A DNA stretch of 64,000 nt from Flavobacterium sp. N3904 (GTDB lineage Bacteria; Bacteroidota; Bacteroidia; Flavobacteriales; Flavobacteriaceae), in assembly GCF_025947305.1 (NCBI RefSeq), contig NZ_CP110009.1, positions 310,001 to 374,000 of the forward strand, given 5' to 3'. Both the position numbers and the translations under genes were made by a program. Under the pieces are notes generated by a model that was not told the origin of the DNA, ran no database searches, and worked only from the letters and a program-made list of their open reading frames with translations. Positions within the stretch are counted from its first letter, which is position 1; every line of letters starts with the position of its first letter. Positions 15,099 to 23,971 of this stretch are shown in pieces.

Positions 15099-17498
15099 AT
15101 GACAAAATACTGCTTATTAATTGCTTTTTTTATAGTGATAGGTAGCAGCGTGCTTTATGGTCAAAAGAAAGTACTTCAGGCGAAATCTATTACAGAAAAA
15201 ATTACGATTGATGGTAACTTGGATGAACAAGTATGGAAAACTGCCAATGTTGCTACTGATTTTATCATGTACACACCTGACAATGGGAAACTTATAAACG
15301 AAGACAAGAAAACAGATGTAAAAATTCTTTATGATAATGATGCGGTTTATATATCAGCGGTTATGTACGATAATGATCCGAGCAAAATTCAGAAAGAAAT
15401 TACGCATAGAGATGTTTTGGGAGTTGATGATTATTTCTCTGTCTCCATTAACGGGTTTAATGATGGTCAACAAGATTTTCGCTTTTTTGTAACTGCTGCT
15501 GGCGTTCAACTGGATTGTATTGCTCTAGAAGATAGCGAAGATTTTACTTGGGACGCCATTTGGTTTAGTAAAGCAACCCTAACCGATTTTGGCTGGGTAG
15601 TCGAAATAAAGTTGCCTTACGCTGCTCTACGTTTTCCTAAAGAGAAAAAACAAACTTGGGGCATCAATTTTATGCGAAATATAGAGAGGGATGTTCAAAA
15701 ATACACCTGGAATCGAGTGAATAATGAAGTCCATGCTGTAATAGCTCAAGAAGGCATCCTGGAAGGCATTGAAAACATTAAACCTCCTACTCGTCTTTTT
15801 TTCATTCCCTATTCTTCTTATTATTACCAAAAAGATGATTATAATTCAGACCAAACCTTTAAAGCAGGTTTGGATATAAAATACGGAATCAATGATTCCT
15901 TTACACTTGATTTAATTTTAGTACCCGATTTTGGCCAAACCAAATTTGACAATGCCATTTTAAATTTAGACCCTTTTGAACAGCAACTAGATGAAAACAG
16001 GCCTTTTTTTACAGAAGGAACTAATTTATTTACCAAAGGAAATTTATTCTATTCCAGAAGAATTGGAGGTTTTCCGTCTACCATTCCTGAGATTGCAGAC
16101 AACGAAGAATTTGTAGAATTTCCTAGCTCTGTCGATTTAATAAACGCGATTAAATTAACCGGACGAACGGATAAAGATTTGGGAATTGGTTTTTTGAATG
16201 CTATAACCGAAAAGACCTATGCCACAATTGAGAATACTGACACCGGAGAAACCCGCAAAGAAGTTGTCGAGCCTTTAACCAATTATAATGTTATAGTTCT
16301 TAATCAAAGATTTAACAAAAACTCGTCTGTTTCGTTTGTAAATACCAACACTCTGAGAAACGGCAGCTTTCGAGATGCTAATGTTTCAGCAGTATTATTC
16401 GATTTGAACACTACAAAAAACACCTACACACTAAACGGAGATTTTAAATATAGCACTGTCAAGACAGTTGAAGATTACGATGGATTTAAAACAGCCCTGA
16501 ATTTCGAAAAAACAAGCGGAAAATTTAGATATGGATTATCGGCCAAATACCTTTCGGAGAACTACGATACAAATGATTTAGGAATTCTTTATGTAAACAA
16601 TTACAAAAATGCATATGGCAGCATAAGCTATCGAATATTAAACCCCACAAAAGTTTTTAACACCTTTAGTATTAGTGAAGAAGCCAATATCGAAAAACAA
16701 AACACAACCAATAAAATGCAAGAGTTTTGGCTTAAAACTTTGATCCAAGCGACATCATTAAAAAACAATTATTTTGAATATGCATTAGTTATCAATCCAG
16801 TTGAAACTTTCGATTTTTATGAACCCCGAGCAACTGGAAAATATTCGTATATTCCAAGAAGAATCAGCTCTTATGTAAACTTCACATCCAACCAAAATAA
16901 TGCTTTTACTCTTGCCATAACACCAACGATTTCAAAATTTGATGAACAAGGCCGTGTTTTATACAGCATTTATGCCAGCCCAAAATATCGTTTTAATACC
17001 AAAATCTCATTAGACTTTGCTTTTGATTACACCACAAAAAAGAATGATAGAGGATGGGTGGCTTTTGATAATGATGATATTATTTTTGCCGAAAGAAATA
17101 GGGAGATTCTTCAAGAAGATCTTACTGCAAAATATGCCATAAACAATAAAATGACAATCAACTTGACAGCAAGATATTACTGGTCTTGCTCAAGCAATCA
17201 TGAGTTTTTTACTTTGCAGGATGATGGTCATTTACTTCCTAATCCAACATATTCTGAAAATAAAGATCGAAATTTCAATTCATGGAATTTTGACTTATAC
17301 TATTCGTGGTGGTTTGCTGCCGGAAGTGAAATCTCATTTTTATATCGAAATTCGGCATTAGAAAGGACAGATATCGTCGAAACTGATCTTCCAAATAACT
17401 TAAAAAACATTTTCAATAGTAATCTCAATCACATCTTATCGGTAAGCATTCGCTATTCAATAGATTACAATAATGCTAAAAATGTTTTTAAAAATTAA
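15099..17498 (+). CDS. DUF5916 outer-membrane protein (first copy)
   Basis: 799 residues from the ATG at 15099, chosen because the promoter lies at 15026-15057. The N-terminus MTKYCLLIAFFIVIGSSVLYG is a signal peptide. Residues about 25-215 resemble a CBM9-like carbohydrate-binding sandwich (ITIDGNLDEQVWKTA, then VKILYDNDAVYISAVMYDND, then WVVEIKLPYAALRFP). The rest is the DUF5916 region: a long series of aromatic, alternating strands typical of an outer-membrane barrel, containing PFFTEGTNLFTKGNLFYSRR. The ligand is not known. It is followed after 115 nt by a close paralog on the same strand. Confidence 0.85.
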   Translation: MTKYCLLIAFFIVIGSSVLYGQKKVLQAKSITEKITIDGNLDEQVWKTANVATDFIMYTPDNGKLINEDKKTDVKILYDNDAVYISAVMYDNDPSKIQKEITHRDVLGVDDYFSVSINGFNDGQQDFRFFVTAAGVQLDCIALEDSEDFTWDAIWFSKATLTDFGWVVEIKLPYAALRFPKEKKQTWGINFMRNIERDVQKYTWNRVNNEVHAVIAQEGILEGIENIKPPTRLFFIPYSSYYYQKDDYNSDQTFKAGLDIKYGINDSFTLDLILVPDFGQTKFDNAILNLDPFEQQLDENRPFFTEGTNLFTKGNLFYSRRIGGFPSTIPEIADNEEFVEFPSSVDLINAIKLTGRTDKDLGIGFLNAITEKTYATIENTDTGETRKEVVEPLTNYNVIVLNQRFNKNSSVSFVNTNTLRNGSFRDANVSAVLFDLNTTKNTYTLNGDFKYSTVKTVEDYDGFKTALNFEKTSGKFRYGLSAKYLSENYDTNDLGILYVNNYKNAYGSISYRILNPTKVFNTFSISEEANIEKQNTTNKMQEFWLKTLIQATSLKNNYFEYALVINPVETFDFYEPRATGKYSYIPRRISSYVNFTSNQNNAFTLAITPTISKFDEQGRVLYSIYASPKYRFNTKISLDFAFDYTTKKNDRGWVAFDNDDIIFAERNREILQEDLTAKYAINNKMTINLTARYYWSCSSNHEFFTLQDDGHLLPNPTYSENKDRNFNSWNFDLYYSWWFAAGSEISFLYRNSALERTDIVETDLPNNLKNIFNSNLNHILSVSIRYSIDYNNAKNVFKN

Positions 17499-17613
17499 AT
17501 ACATCTAGTGTAACAATACCCAAATTAAGGAGTCTATTAACCCAAACCTTTCTTTTTCAAAAAATTTCATCGAATTTGCATCAGTTGGTTTTTATTAATT
17601 TTATAATTCCAAT

Positions 17614-20040
17614 ATGCCTGTCATGAAAAAATTGTTTCTAGTAAGTTTCCTATTTTGCTCATTTATTGGCTTATGCCAGAAGAAAACTTTGCAAACAAAA
17701 TTCATTTCTGAAAAAATTTCACTTGACGGTAAATTAGACGAAACCGCTTGGCAATCCGTACCTATTGCTACCAATTTTATCATGTTTCAACCCGATAATG
17801 GCAAAACTGTAGCCGAAAACAAAAGAACCGAAGTTCGCGTTTTATACGATAATGATGCTATTTACATAGGAGCATTATTATACGACGATGAGCCGGGCAA
17901 AATTTTAAAAGAAATCAACAAACGAGATGAATTTGGCACTGCCGATTTTTTTGGTGTTTTCATTAATGGTTACAACGATGGTCAACAGAATTTCGAGTTT
18001 TTTGTTAATGCTGCCGATGGACAAGCCGATTGCTTGGCAACAGACAGCAATGGAGAAGATTATTCCTGGGATGCAGTCTGGGATAGCAAAACCACAATTA
18101 CAGATTTTGGATGGGTGGTAGAAATGCGCATTCCGTATGCAGCAATGCGCTTTTCGAGTGAACAAAAACAAACTTGGGGTATTAATTTTTTTAGAGAAAT
18201 AAGACGGGATCGCGAAAAATATTCTTGGAATTTTATTGATTCGAAAATCGGGACATTTACTCAACAAAATGGAACTCTGGATGGAATCGAAAACGTAAAA
18301 ACACCTACTCGGCTTTTCTTATTGCCTTATGCTTCATTTTACGCTTACGCCAATGCCTATCAAAAAACGTATGGAGAATTAAAAGGAGGATTGGACATAA
18401 AATATGGGATAAACGACGCTTTTACATTAGACGCCATGCTTATTCCTGATTTTGGCCAAACCAAATACGATGACAAAGTACTCAACCTAACACCTTTCGA
18501 ACAACAATTTAATGAAAACAGAGGTTTTTTTACTGAAGGAACCGATTTGTTCAGCAAAGGAAACATTTTCTATTCCAGAAGAATTGGTGGTCCTCCCGCC
18601 TATACACCGGTTACAAAAACAGAAGAAGAAATTATTGATAATCCGGCAAATATAAACTTATACAACGCTATTAAAGTCTCGGGAAGAACAAAAGGCGGAT
18701 TGGGAATTGGTTTTCTGAATGCAATTACCGAAAAAACGTATGCTACAATAAAAAACACAACTACTCAAGAAACCTACAGGGTAGAAGTCGAGCCCGTAAC
18801 CAATTTTAATATTTTGGTTTTGGACCAAAGATTCCATAAAAACTCATCGGTTTCTTTTGTAAACACAAATGTAACAAGGAATGGTTCTTTTAGAGACGGG
18901 AATGTTTCGGCATTGGTTTGGGATTTAAACACCACAAAAAACACTTATAATCTTTCTGGAAATTTTGAATATAGTTATGTAAATGATATCGAAAACAAAA
19001 AAGACGGAATTAATTCGACTTTAAATATTGCCGAAACAAGCGGTAAATACCGCTACAGTTTAGGCACAAACGTGGTTACAAAAGACTTCGACAGTAACGA
19101 TTTGGGGATTAATTTTGAAACTAATTATTATAGTTTTTACGGAAACAGCAGTTACAGAATTCTGAATCCTACCAAAATTTTCAACTCATTTAATACCAAC
19201 ATCAATCTGTACACTCAGTTTCAAAAAGAAACAAACAAAATGCAAGCGGATGAATTAAACATTAATGTAAATACAACTACAAAAAAGAATCATTACGTAG
19301 GCTTTGGAATAAACTACAGACCTATTGAGGTCTATAATTATTACGAGCCAAGAATGCCTAATCGATACAGTTTTGACCCAGTAAGACTTGGCGGATGGTT
19401 CTCAATATCTAGCAATTACAACAATAAATTTGCTTTTGACGTTTATCCTTCCGCGGCTATTTTAAAAGAGTCCGGAAGAAGATCCTACGGTATTGAAATT
19501 AGCCCGCGCTATCGTTTCAACGACCATTTGGCATTGAATTACAATTTTAATTATTTTAGACAAAATAACAATAAAGGATTTGTAGATAATAGTTTGGGAA
19601 ATAAAAATTTACCACCAAACACCATTATTTATGCCAATAGAAATGTTGTCACTTATACCAATACACTTAACGGAAAATATTCATTAAACAGTAAAATGAA
19701 TTTTGACCTTTCTGCACGTTATTATTGGTCTTATGCTGAAAACAAAAACTTTTATACGCTGCAGGAAAATGGCAGACTAGCTGCAAACGACACTTATAAT
19801 GAAAATAAAAATTTTAATTTAATCACCTGGAACTTAGATTTATCCTATAATTGGTGGTTTGCACCTGGAAGCCAACTCACAATTTTATACAGAAGCAATG
19901 CCAATAAATATGATAATGAAGTAAACAAAGATTTTGGAGGCAATTACACTGGATTGCTTACAAACAATGTTTTGAACCATGTTTTATCAATTAGTGTGAA
20001 ATATTTTATTGATTACAATCAGGCGAAAAACATATTCTAA
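17614..20040 (+). CDS. DUF5916 outer-membrane protein (second copy)
   Basis: 808 residues with the same layout as the preceding gene: signal peptide (KKLFLVSFLFCSFIGLC), CBM9-like domain (ISLDGKLDETAWQSV, VRVLYDNDAIYIGALLYDDE, WVVEMRIPYAAMRFS), then the DUF5916 barrel region with GFFTEGTDLFSKGNIFYSRR. The start could be 17614 or the ATG three codons later (17623), which gives the cleaner signal peptide. The two copies align end to end, so this is a whole-gene tandem duplication that has diverged substantially. No clear promoter lies in the 115-nt gap, so read-through from the first copy is possible. A hairpin follows the stop. Confidence 0.85.
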   Translation: MPVMKKLFLVSFLFCSFIGLCQKKTLQTKFISEKISLDGKLDETAWQSVPIATNFIMFQPDNGKTVAENKRTEVRVLYDNDAIYIGALLYDDEPGKILKEINKRDEFGTADFFGVFINGYNDGQQNFEFFVNAADGQADCLATDSNGEDYSWDAVWDSKTTITDFGWVVEMRIPYAAMRFSSEQKQTWGINFFREIRRDREKYSWNFIDSKIGTFTQQNGTLDGIENVKTPTRLFLLPYASFYAYANAYQKTYGELKGGLDIKYGINDAFTLDAMLIPDFGQTKYDDKVLNLTPFEQQFNENRGFFTEGTDLFSKGNIFYSRRIGGPPAYTPVTKTEEEIIDNPANINLYNAIKVSGRTKGGLGIGFLNAITEKTYATIKNTTTQETYRVEVEPVTNFNILVLDQRFHKNSSVSFVNTNVTRNGSFRDGNVSALVWDLNTTKNTYNLSGNFEYSYVNDIENKKDGINSTLNIAETSGKYRYSLGTNVVTKDFDSNDLGINFETNYYSFYGNSSYRILNPTKIFNSFNTNINLYTQFQKETNKMQADELNINVNTTTKKNHYVGFGINYRPIEVYNYYEPRMPNRYSFDPVRLGGWFSISSNYNNKFAFDVYPSAAILKESGRRSYGIEISPRYRFNDHLALNYNFNYFRQNNNKGFVDNSLGNKNLPPNTIIYANRNVVTYTNTLNGKYSLNSKMNFDLSARYYWSYAENKNFYTLQENGRLAANDTYNENKNFNLITWNLDLSYNWWFAPGSQLTILYRSNANKYDNEVNKDFGGNYTGLLTNNVLNHVLSISVKYFIDYNQAKNIF

Positions 20041-20097
20041 TTGCTTAATAACAAAGATATCTTATACACAGAACCATTCTTTTTATAGGACAAAAAA

Positions 20098-20145
20098 CTC
20101 CTCAAAAATCTCATTTTACACATTGGGTTTTTGAGGTTTTTTTTT
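20098..20145 (+). terminator. Terminator after the DUF5916 pair
   Basis: CTCAAAAA and TTTTTGAG pair across a long internal segment, followed by a run of T ending near 20145. Confidence 0.65.
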
Positions 20146-20258
20146 GCATTTATTGAAATAAAAATCACTTTTTACAACACATTTTTAAGTATTTGTTGCA
20201 CTTCTCTTTTTTATGTATAATAGTAGTTTTGACTCACTTATATTTTTCGGGAAACCGT

Positions 20259-20266
20259 TATCTTTG
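20259..20266 (+). promoter_or_regulatory. -7 promoter box of gpmI
   Basis: TATCTTTG matches TAnnTTTG and ends 16 nt before the ATG at 20283. This supports that start over the longer in-frame one at 20193. Confidence 0.6.
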
Positions 20267-20282
20267 CAAAAAATTTCATACC

Positions 20283-21800
20283 ATGAACAAAAAAGTAATT
20301 TTAATGATTTTAGACGGTTGGGGGAAATCTCCTGACCCGAAAGTTTCTGCAATTGATAATGCAAATGTTCCGTTTATAAATAGTCTTTATACAAAATACC
20401 CAAGCGCACAACTTAGGACTGATGGTTTACATGTTGGTCTTCCAGAAGGGCAAATGGGAAACAGCGAAGTAGGACACATGAACCTAGGAGCTGGAAGAAT
20501 TGTTTACCAGGATTTGGCCAAAATCAATCTTGCCGTAGAACACAAAACTTTGGTAAAAGAAAAAGTGTTACTTGACGCTTTCGAATATGCCAAGCAAAAC
20601 AACAAAAAAATACACTTTTTAGGATTACTTTCTGATGGTGGTGTACACTCTCACACTTCACATTTACGAGGATTAATCGATGCCACGCAAGATTACGGAT
20701 TGGACAATGTATTCGTACATGCTTTCACAGACGGTCGTGATGTGGATCCAAAATCTGGTAAAAAATACGTTCAGGATTTAGAAAATTATATTGCCAATAC
20801 TACCGTAAAACTAGCATCTATAACTGGTCGTTATTATGCAATGGACAGGGACAAACGTTGGGAAAGAGTAAAACTGGCTTACGATGCAGTAGTTAATGGT
20901 GAAGGAAATCACTCAACCGATGCTGTTGCCAGCGTAAAAGAAAGCTACAAAAACAATGTAACTGATGAGTTCATCCACCCAATAATTATGGTGGATGATA
21001 AAGACCAACCTCTTGCTACAATTAAAGAAGATGACGTTGTTATATTCTTCAACTTTAGAACCGATAGAGGACGTGAATTGACCGAAGCGCTTTCGCAAAA
21101 AGATTTTCATGAGCAAAACATGCACAAATTACAATTGTACTATGTGACGCTTACCAATTATGATGAAACCTACGAAAATGTAAAAGTGGTGTACAACAAA
21201 GACAACATCACAGAAACACTAGGTGAAGTTTTGGAGAAAGCTAACAAAAAACAAATTCGTATTGCCGAAACAGAAAAATATCCGCATGTGACATTCTTCT
21301 TCTCTGGCGGACAGGAAATTCCTTTTCATGGAGAATCAAGAATATTGAGGAATTCTCCAAAAGTGGCTACTTACGATTTACAGCCAGAAATGAGCGCTTA
21401 TGAATTGAAAGATGCTTTAGTTCCAGAATTAAACAAAGGCGAAGTTGACTTTGTATGTCTGAATTTTGCCAATGGCGACATGGTAGGACATACAGGAGTT
21501 ATGAGCGCGGCCATAAAAGCCTGTGAAGCTGTTGATGCTTGCGTAAAAGAAGTAGTTGAAGCGGCTCTTGCCAATGATTATACAACTATCATTATTGCAG
21601 ATCACGGTAACTGCGAAACAATGATTAATCCTGACGGTTCACCAAACACAGCGCATACAACGAATCCTGTGCCAATTATTTTGGTAGACAAAGACTTAAA
21701 AACCATACATGATGGAGTTTTAGGTGATATTGCCCCTACTGTTCTTGCTTTGATGGGAATCGAGCAGCCAGCAGCAATGACTTGTCATTCATTACTATAA
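20283..21800 (+). CDS. gpmI: 2,3-bisphosphoglycerate-independent phosphoglycerate mutase
   Basis: 505 residues, the standard length, from the ATG at 20283. Interconverts 3- and 2-phosphoglycerate in glycolysis with two Mn ions. The metal ligand Asp11 sits in MILDGWGKS. The phosphoserine nucleophile is Ser61 in MGNSEVGHMN. The second metal cluster is near the C-terminus (ADHGNCE, then NTAHTTNPVP). The phosphotransferase-domain insert with the SITGRYYAMDRDKRW segment is intact. Cytoplasmic. It has its own -7 box and terminator, so a single-gene unit. Confidence 0.96.
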   Translation: MNKKVILMILDGWGKSPDPKVSAIDNANVPFINSLYTKYPSAQLRTDGLHVGLPEGQMGNSEVGHMNLGAGRIVYQDLAKINLAVEHKTLVKEKVLLDAFEYAKQNNKKIHFLGLLSDGGVHSHTSHLRGLIDATQDYGLDNVFVHAFTDGRDVDPKSGKKYVQDLENYIANTTVKLASITGRYYAMDRDKRWERVKLAYDAVVNGEGNHSTDAVASVKESYKNNVTDEFIHPIIMVDDKDQPLATIKEDDVVIFFNFRTDRGRELTEALSQKDFHEQNMHKLQLYYVTLTNYDETYENVKVVYNKDNITETLGEVLEKANKKQIRIAETEKYPHVTFFFSGGQEIPFHGESRILRNSPKVATYDLQPEMSAYELKDALVPELNKGEVDFVCLNFANGDMVGHTGVMSAAIKACEAVDACVKEVVEAALANDYTTIIIADHGNCETMINPDGSPNTAHTTNPVPIILVDKDLKTIHDGVLGDIAPTVLALMGIEQPAAMTCHSLL

Positions 21801-21803
21801 ATA

Positions 21804-21828
21804 AAAAGCGTCAATTGGCGCCTTTTTA
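21804..21828 (+). terminator. Terminator of gpmI
   Basis: AAAAAGCG and CGCCTTTTT pair over TCAATTGG with a short T-run, just after the gpmI stop. Confidence 0.6.
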
Positions 21829-21835
21829 ATAAACC

Positions 21836-21872
21836 AAAATGGGTGTAAATTTAATTTTTACACCCATTTTCT
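21836..21872. terminator. Bidirectional terminator between gpmI and CoA-transferase genes
   Basis: AAAATGGGTGTAAA pairs with TTTACACCCATTTT around TTTAATT, with A and T runs on either side. It serves the minus-strand CoA-transferase gene and backs up gpmI. Confidence 0.8.
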
Positions 21873-23147
21873 TTACATTTTATCCAACAAATAAAAATAT
21901 TCTTTTTCGATACTTTCCTGATGATTGGGATGAGCAATCCGAACCAATTCGGCAGCACGTTGTTTTAATGTTTTACCATATAAATCGGCAATTCCGTTTT
22001 CGGTAATTACATAATGAATATGTCCTCTTGTAGTGACCACACCAGCACCTTGTTTCAAGAAAGGAACAATACGACTTTGACCATTTTTTGTGGTTGATGG
22101 TAAGGCAATAATCGCTTTCCCACCATCACTCAAAGAAGCCCCTCGAATAAAATCCATTTGACCGCCAACACCAGAATACATTCTCGGTCCAATAGAATCG
22201 GCACAGACCTGACCGGTCAAATCGACTTCAATAGCCGAATTAATAGCTATCATTTTTGGATTTTTCCTGATTCTAGCGGTATCATTTACTGTGGATGATT
22301 CCCGTAATTCGATAAAAGGATTATCATCAACAAAGTCATATAAGCGTTTGGAACCTATTAAAAAAGTAGACAACACTTTGCCTCTCAATGATCCTTTATA
22401 ATTACAATTAATTACATTGCTTTCAATCAAATCGATTACACCATCCGAAAACATTTCGGTGTGCAATCCTAAATCTTTGTGATTACCCAATTTACTTAAA
22501 GCAGCATTAGGTATAGAGCCAATTCCCATTTGAAGTGTGCATCGATTCTCAATCAAGGAAGCTATAAAAGTTCCTATCTTGTCTTCTTCCGCAGTAAACG
22601 GCTCTACTTCATGCGAATATATTGGTGTATTAACAGCTACTAAATAATCTATCTCGGAAACATGAAGTATTCCATCACCAAAAGTTCTTGGCATTTGAGG
22701 ATTTACTTGAGCAATTACAATTTTAGCATTCTCAATCGCAGCAACTGTTGCTTCAACAGAAACCCCAAGAGAACAATATCCGTGAATATCTGGAGGCGAA
22801 ACATGGATAAATGCAACATCTAATGGTAGTACATTTTTACGAAACAAATGAGGTAACTCACTCAAAAAAACAGGAGTATACGACCCATTTCCTGCTTTTA
22901 AAGTATGTCTCACATTGGCACCTATAAAAAAAGAATTAACATGAAAACTATCTGCCAATTCTGGATTCGCATAACGCGCTTCTCCCTCGGTATGCAAATG
23001 GCAAATTTCTACATTTCGCAATTCAGCTGCTCTTTCTGTCAAAGCATTAGCCAAAATTGTCGGCGCTGCTGCTGCTGCCTGAAGATACACTCTATCCCCA
23101 GATTTAACGACTTTTACAGCATCTTCTGCAGTAATATACTTTTCCAT
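21873..23147 (-). CDS. Acetyl-CoA hydrolase/transferase family CoA-transferase
   Basis: 424 residues, a family I CoA-transferase of the acetyl-CoA hydrolase / 4-hydroxybutyrate CoA-transferase type. The likely catalytic Glu231 is in the LHTEMFSDGV segment. The glycine-rich GVGGQMDFIRGASLSDGG region contacts CoA. The C-terminal HYVITENGIADLYGK block is conserved in this family. It moves CoA between short-chain acids, and the real pair of substrates is not set by sequence. Monocistronic, divergent from a TetR gene, with a -7 box at 23165-23172. The regulator could in principle also touch this promoter. Confidence 0.88.
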   Translation of the reverse strand: MEKYITAEDAVKVVKSGDRVYLQAAAAAPTILANALTERAAELRNVEICHLHTEGEARYANPELADSFHVNSFFIGANVRHTLKAGNGSYTPVFLSELPHLFRKNVLPLDVAFIHVSPPDIHGYCSLGVSVEATVAAIENAKIVIAQVNPQMPRTFGDGILHVSEIDYLVAVNTPIYSHEVEPFTAEEDKIGTFIASLIENRCTLQMGIGSIPNAALSKLGNHKDLGLHTEMFSDGVIDLIESNVINCNYKGSLRGKVLSTFLIGSKRLYDFVDDNPFIELRESSTVNDTARIRKNPKMIAINSAIEVDLTGQVCADSIGPRMYSGVGGQMDFIRGASLSDGGKAIIALPSTTKNGQSRIVPFLKQGAGVVTTRGHIHYVITENGIADLYGKTLKQRAAELVRIAHPNHQESIEKEYFYLLDKM

Positions 23148-23164
23148 AATTGTTTAATTTCTAA

Positions 23165-23172
23165 CAAATATA
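23165..23172 (-). promoter_or_regulatory. -7 promoter box of the CoA-transferase gene
   Basis: TATATTTG on the minus strand, a perfect match to the common form of the -7 box, 17 nt before the ATG. Confidence 0.55.
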
Positions 23173-23267
23173 AAAATTTGTGTGATTATAAAATATGACA
23201 AAACTCATAATGCTGCTAAACGATTTATAAATAAAAGTTAAAATCTCTTTTTTGAAAGTATTACTAT

Positions 23268-23275
23268 TATATTTG
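23268..23275 (+). promoter_or_regulatory. -7 promoter box of the TetR-ABC operon
   Basis: TATATTTG ends 17 nt before the TetR ATG. No TTTG at the proper -33 distance. Confidence 0.6.
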
Positions 23276-23292
23276 CGCTAAAATATTTCAAA

Positions 23293-23967
23293 ATGGATCA
23301 AATTCTTTCAAATATCAAAATTCAAATCAACGAGAAGCTTTATGTAAAAGACCCTGAGACTTCTGCATTAGGAAAAAAAATCATTGAAGAAAGTATTCTT
23401 TTAATTGATAGTATTGGTTTTGACAACTTTACCTTTAAAAAATTAGGAGAAAAAATAGGTTCCAACGAAAGTTCTATCTATCGTTATTTCGAAAACAAAC
23501 ACAAATTATTAGTATATTTATCTTCGTGGTATTGGAGTTGGATGGAATATAGATTGGTATTTGCAATTTCAAATCATTCAGATTCTTGGGAAAAACTAAA
23601 AAAAGCGATTTCAATAGTGACCGAAAAAGTGGAAGATGATCAAAAAACATTGCATATCAATGAATCTATTTTGAACAAAATCATTATTGCAGAGTTTACA
23701 AAAACATTTCACACTAAAGAAGTAGAGCAAGAAAACAAAGAAGGATTTTATACCATTTACATTAGAGTCATCAACAGATTGACAACTATAATTAAAGAAG
23801 TAAATCCTGAATATTTGTATGCAAAAAGCCTTGCTTCTAATATAGTTGAAGGAGCGTTGCACCAACACTTTTTAAAAGATCATATGCAATCCATAACCGA
23901 TTGCAATCAAACTATAAATCCAACCCATTTTTATTTCGACTTAATTGAAAAAATACTTAAAAAATAA
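23293..23967 (+). CDS. TetR/AcrR-family transcriptional regulator
   Basis: A 224-residue regulator. The helix-turn-helix lies at about 35-75: LIDSIGFDNFTFKKLGEKIG, then SNESSIYRYFENKHKLLVY, the classic TetR recognition helix with Tyr-Arg-Tyr-Phe. The C-terminal ligand/dimer domain is divergent. It is first in a four-gene operon with an ABC membrane/ATPase protein, an HlyD-like adaptor and a TolC-like channel; the ABC ATG is 4 nt after its stop. It probably represses its own operon until it binds a small molecule. No operator palindrome is obvious. Confidence 0.88.
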   Translation: MDQILSNIKIQINEKLYVKDPETSALGKKIIEESILLIDSIGFDNFTFKKLGEKIGSNESSIYRYFENKHKLLVYLSSWYWSWMEYRLVFAISNHSDSWEKLKKAISIVTEKVEDDQKTLHINESILNKIIIAEFTKTFHTKEVEQENKEGFYTIYIRVINRLTTIIKEVNPEYLYAKSLASNIVEGALHQHFLKDHMQSITDCNQTINPTHFYFDLIEKILKK

Positions 23968-23971
23968 AAAT

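Noticed and set aside
17905..18267. A 120-residue minus-strand open frame
   Set aside because: Shadow of the second DUF5916 gene, without start signals.
23148..23292. TetR operator palindrome in the divergent region
   Set aside because: I could not find a convincing 14-20 bp dyad; only AT-rich partial symmetry.
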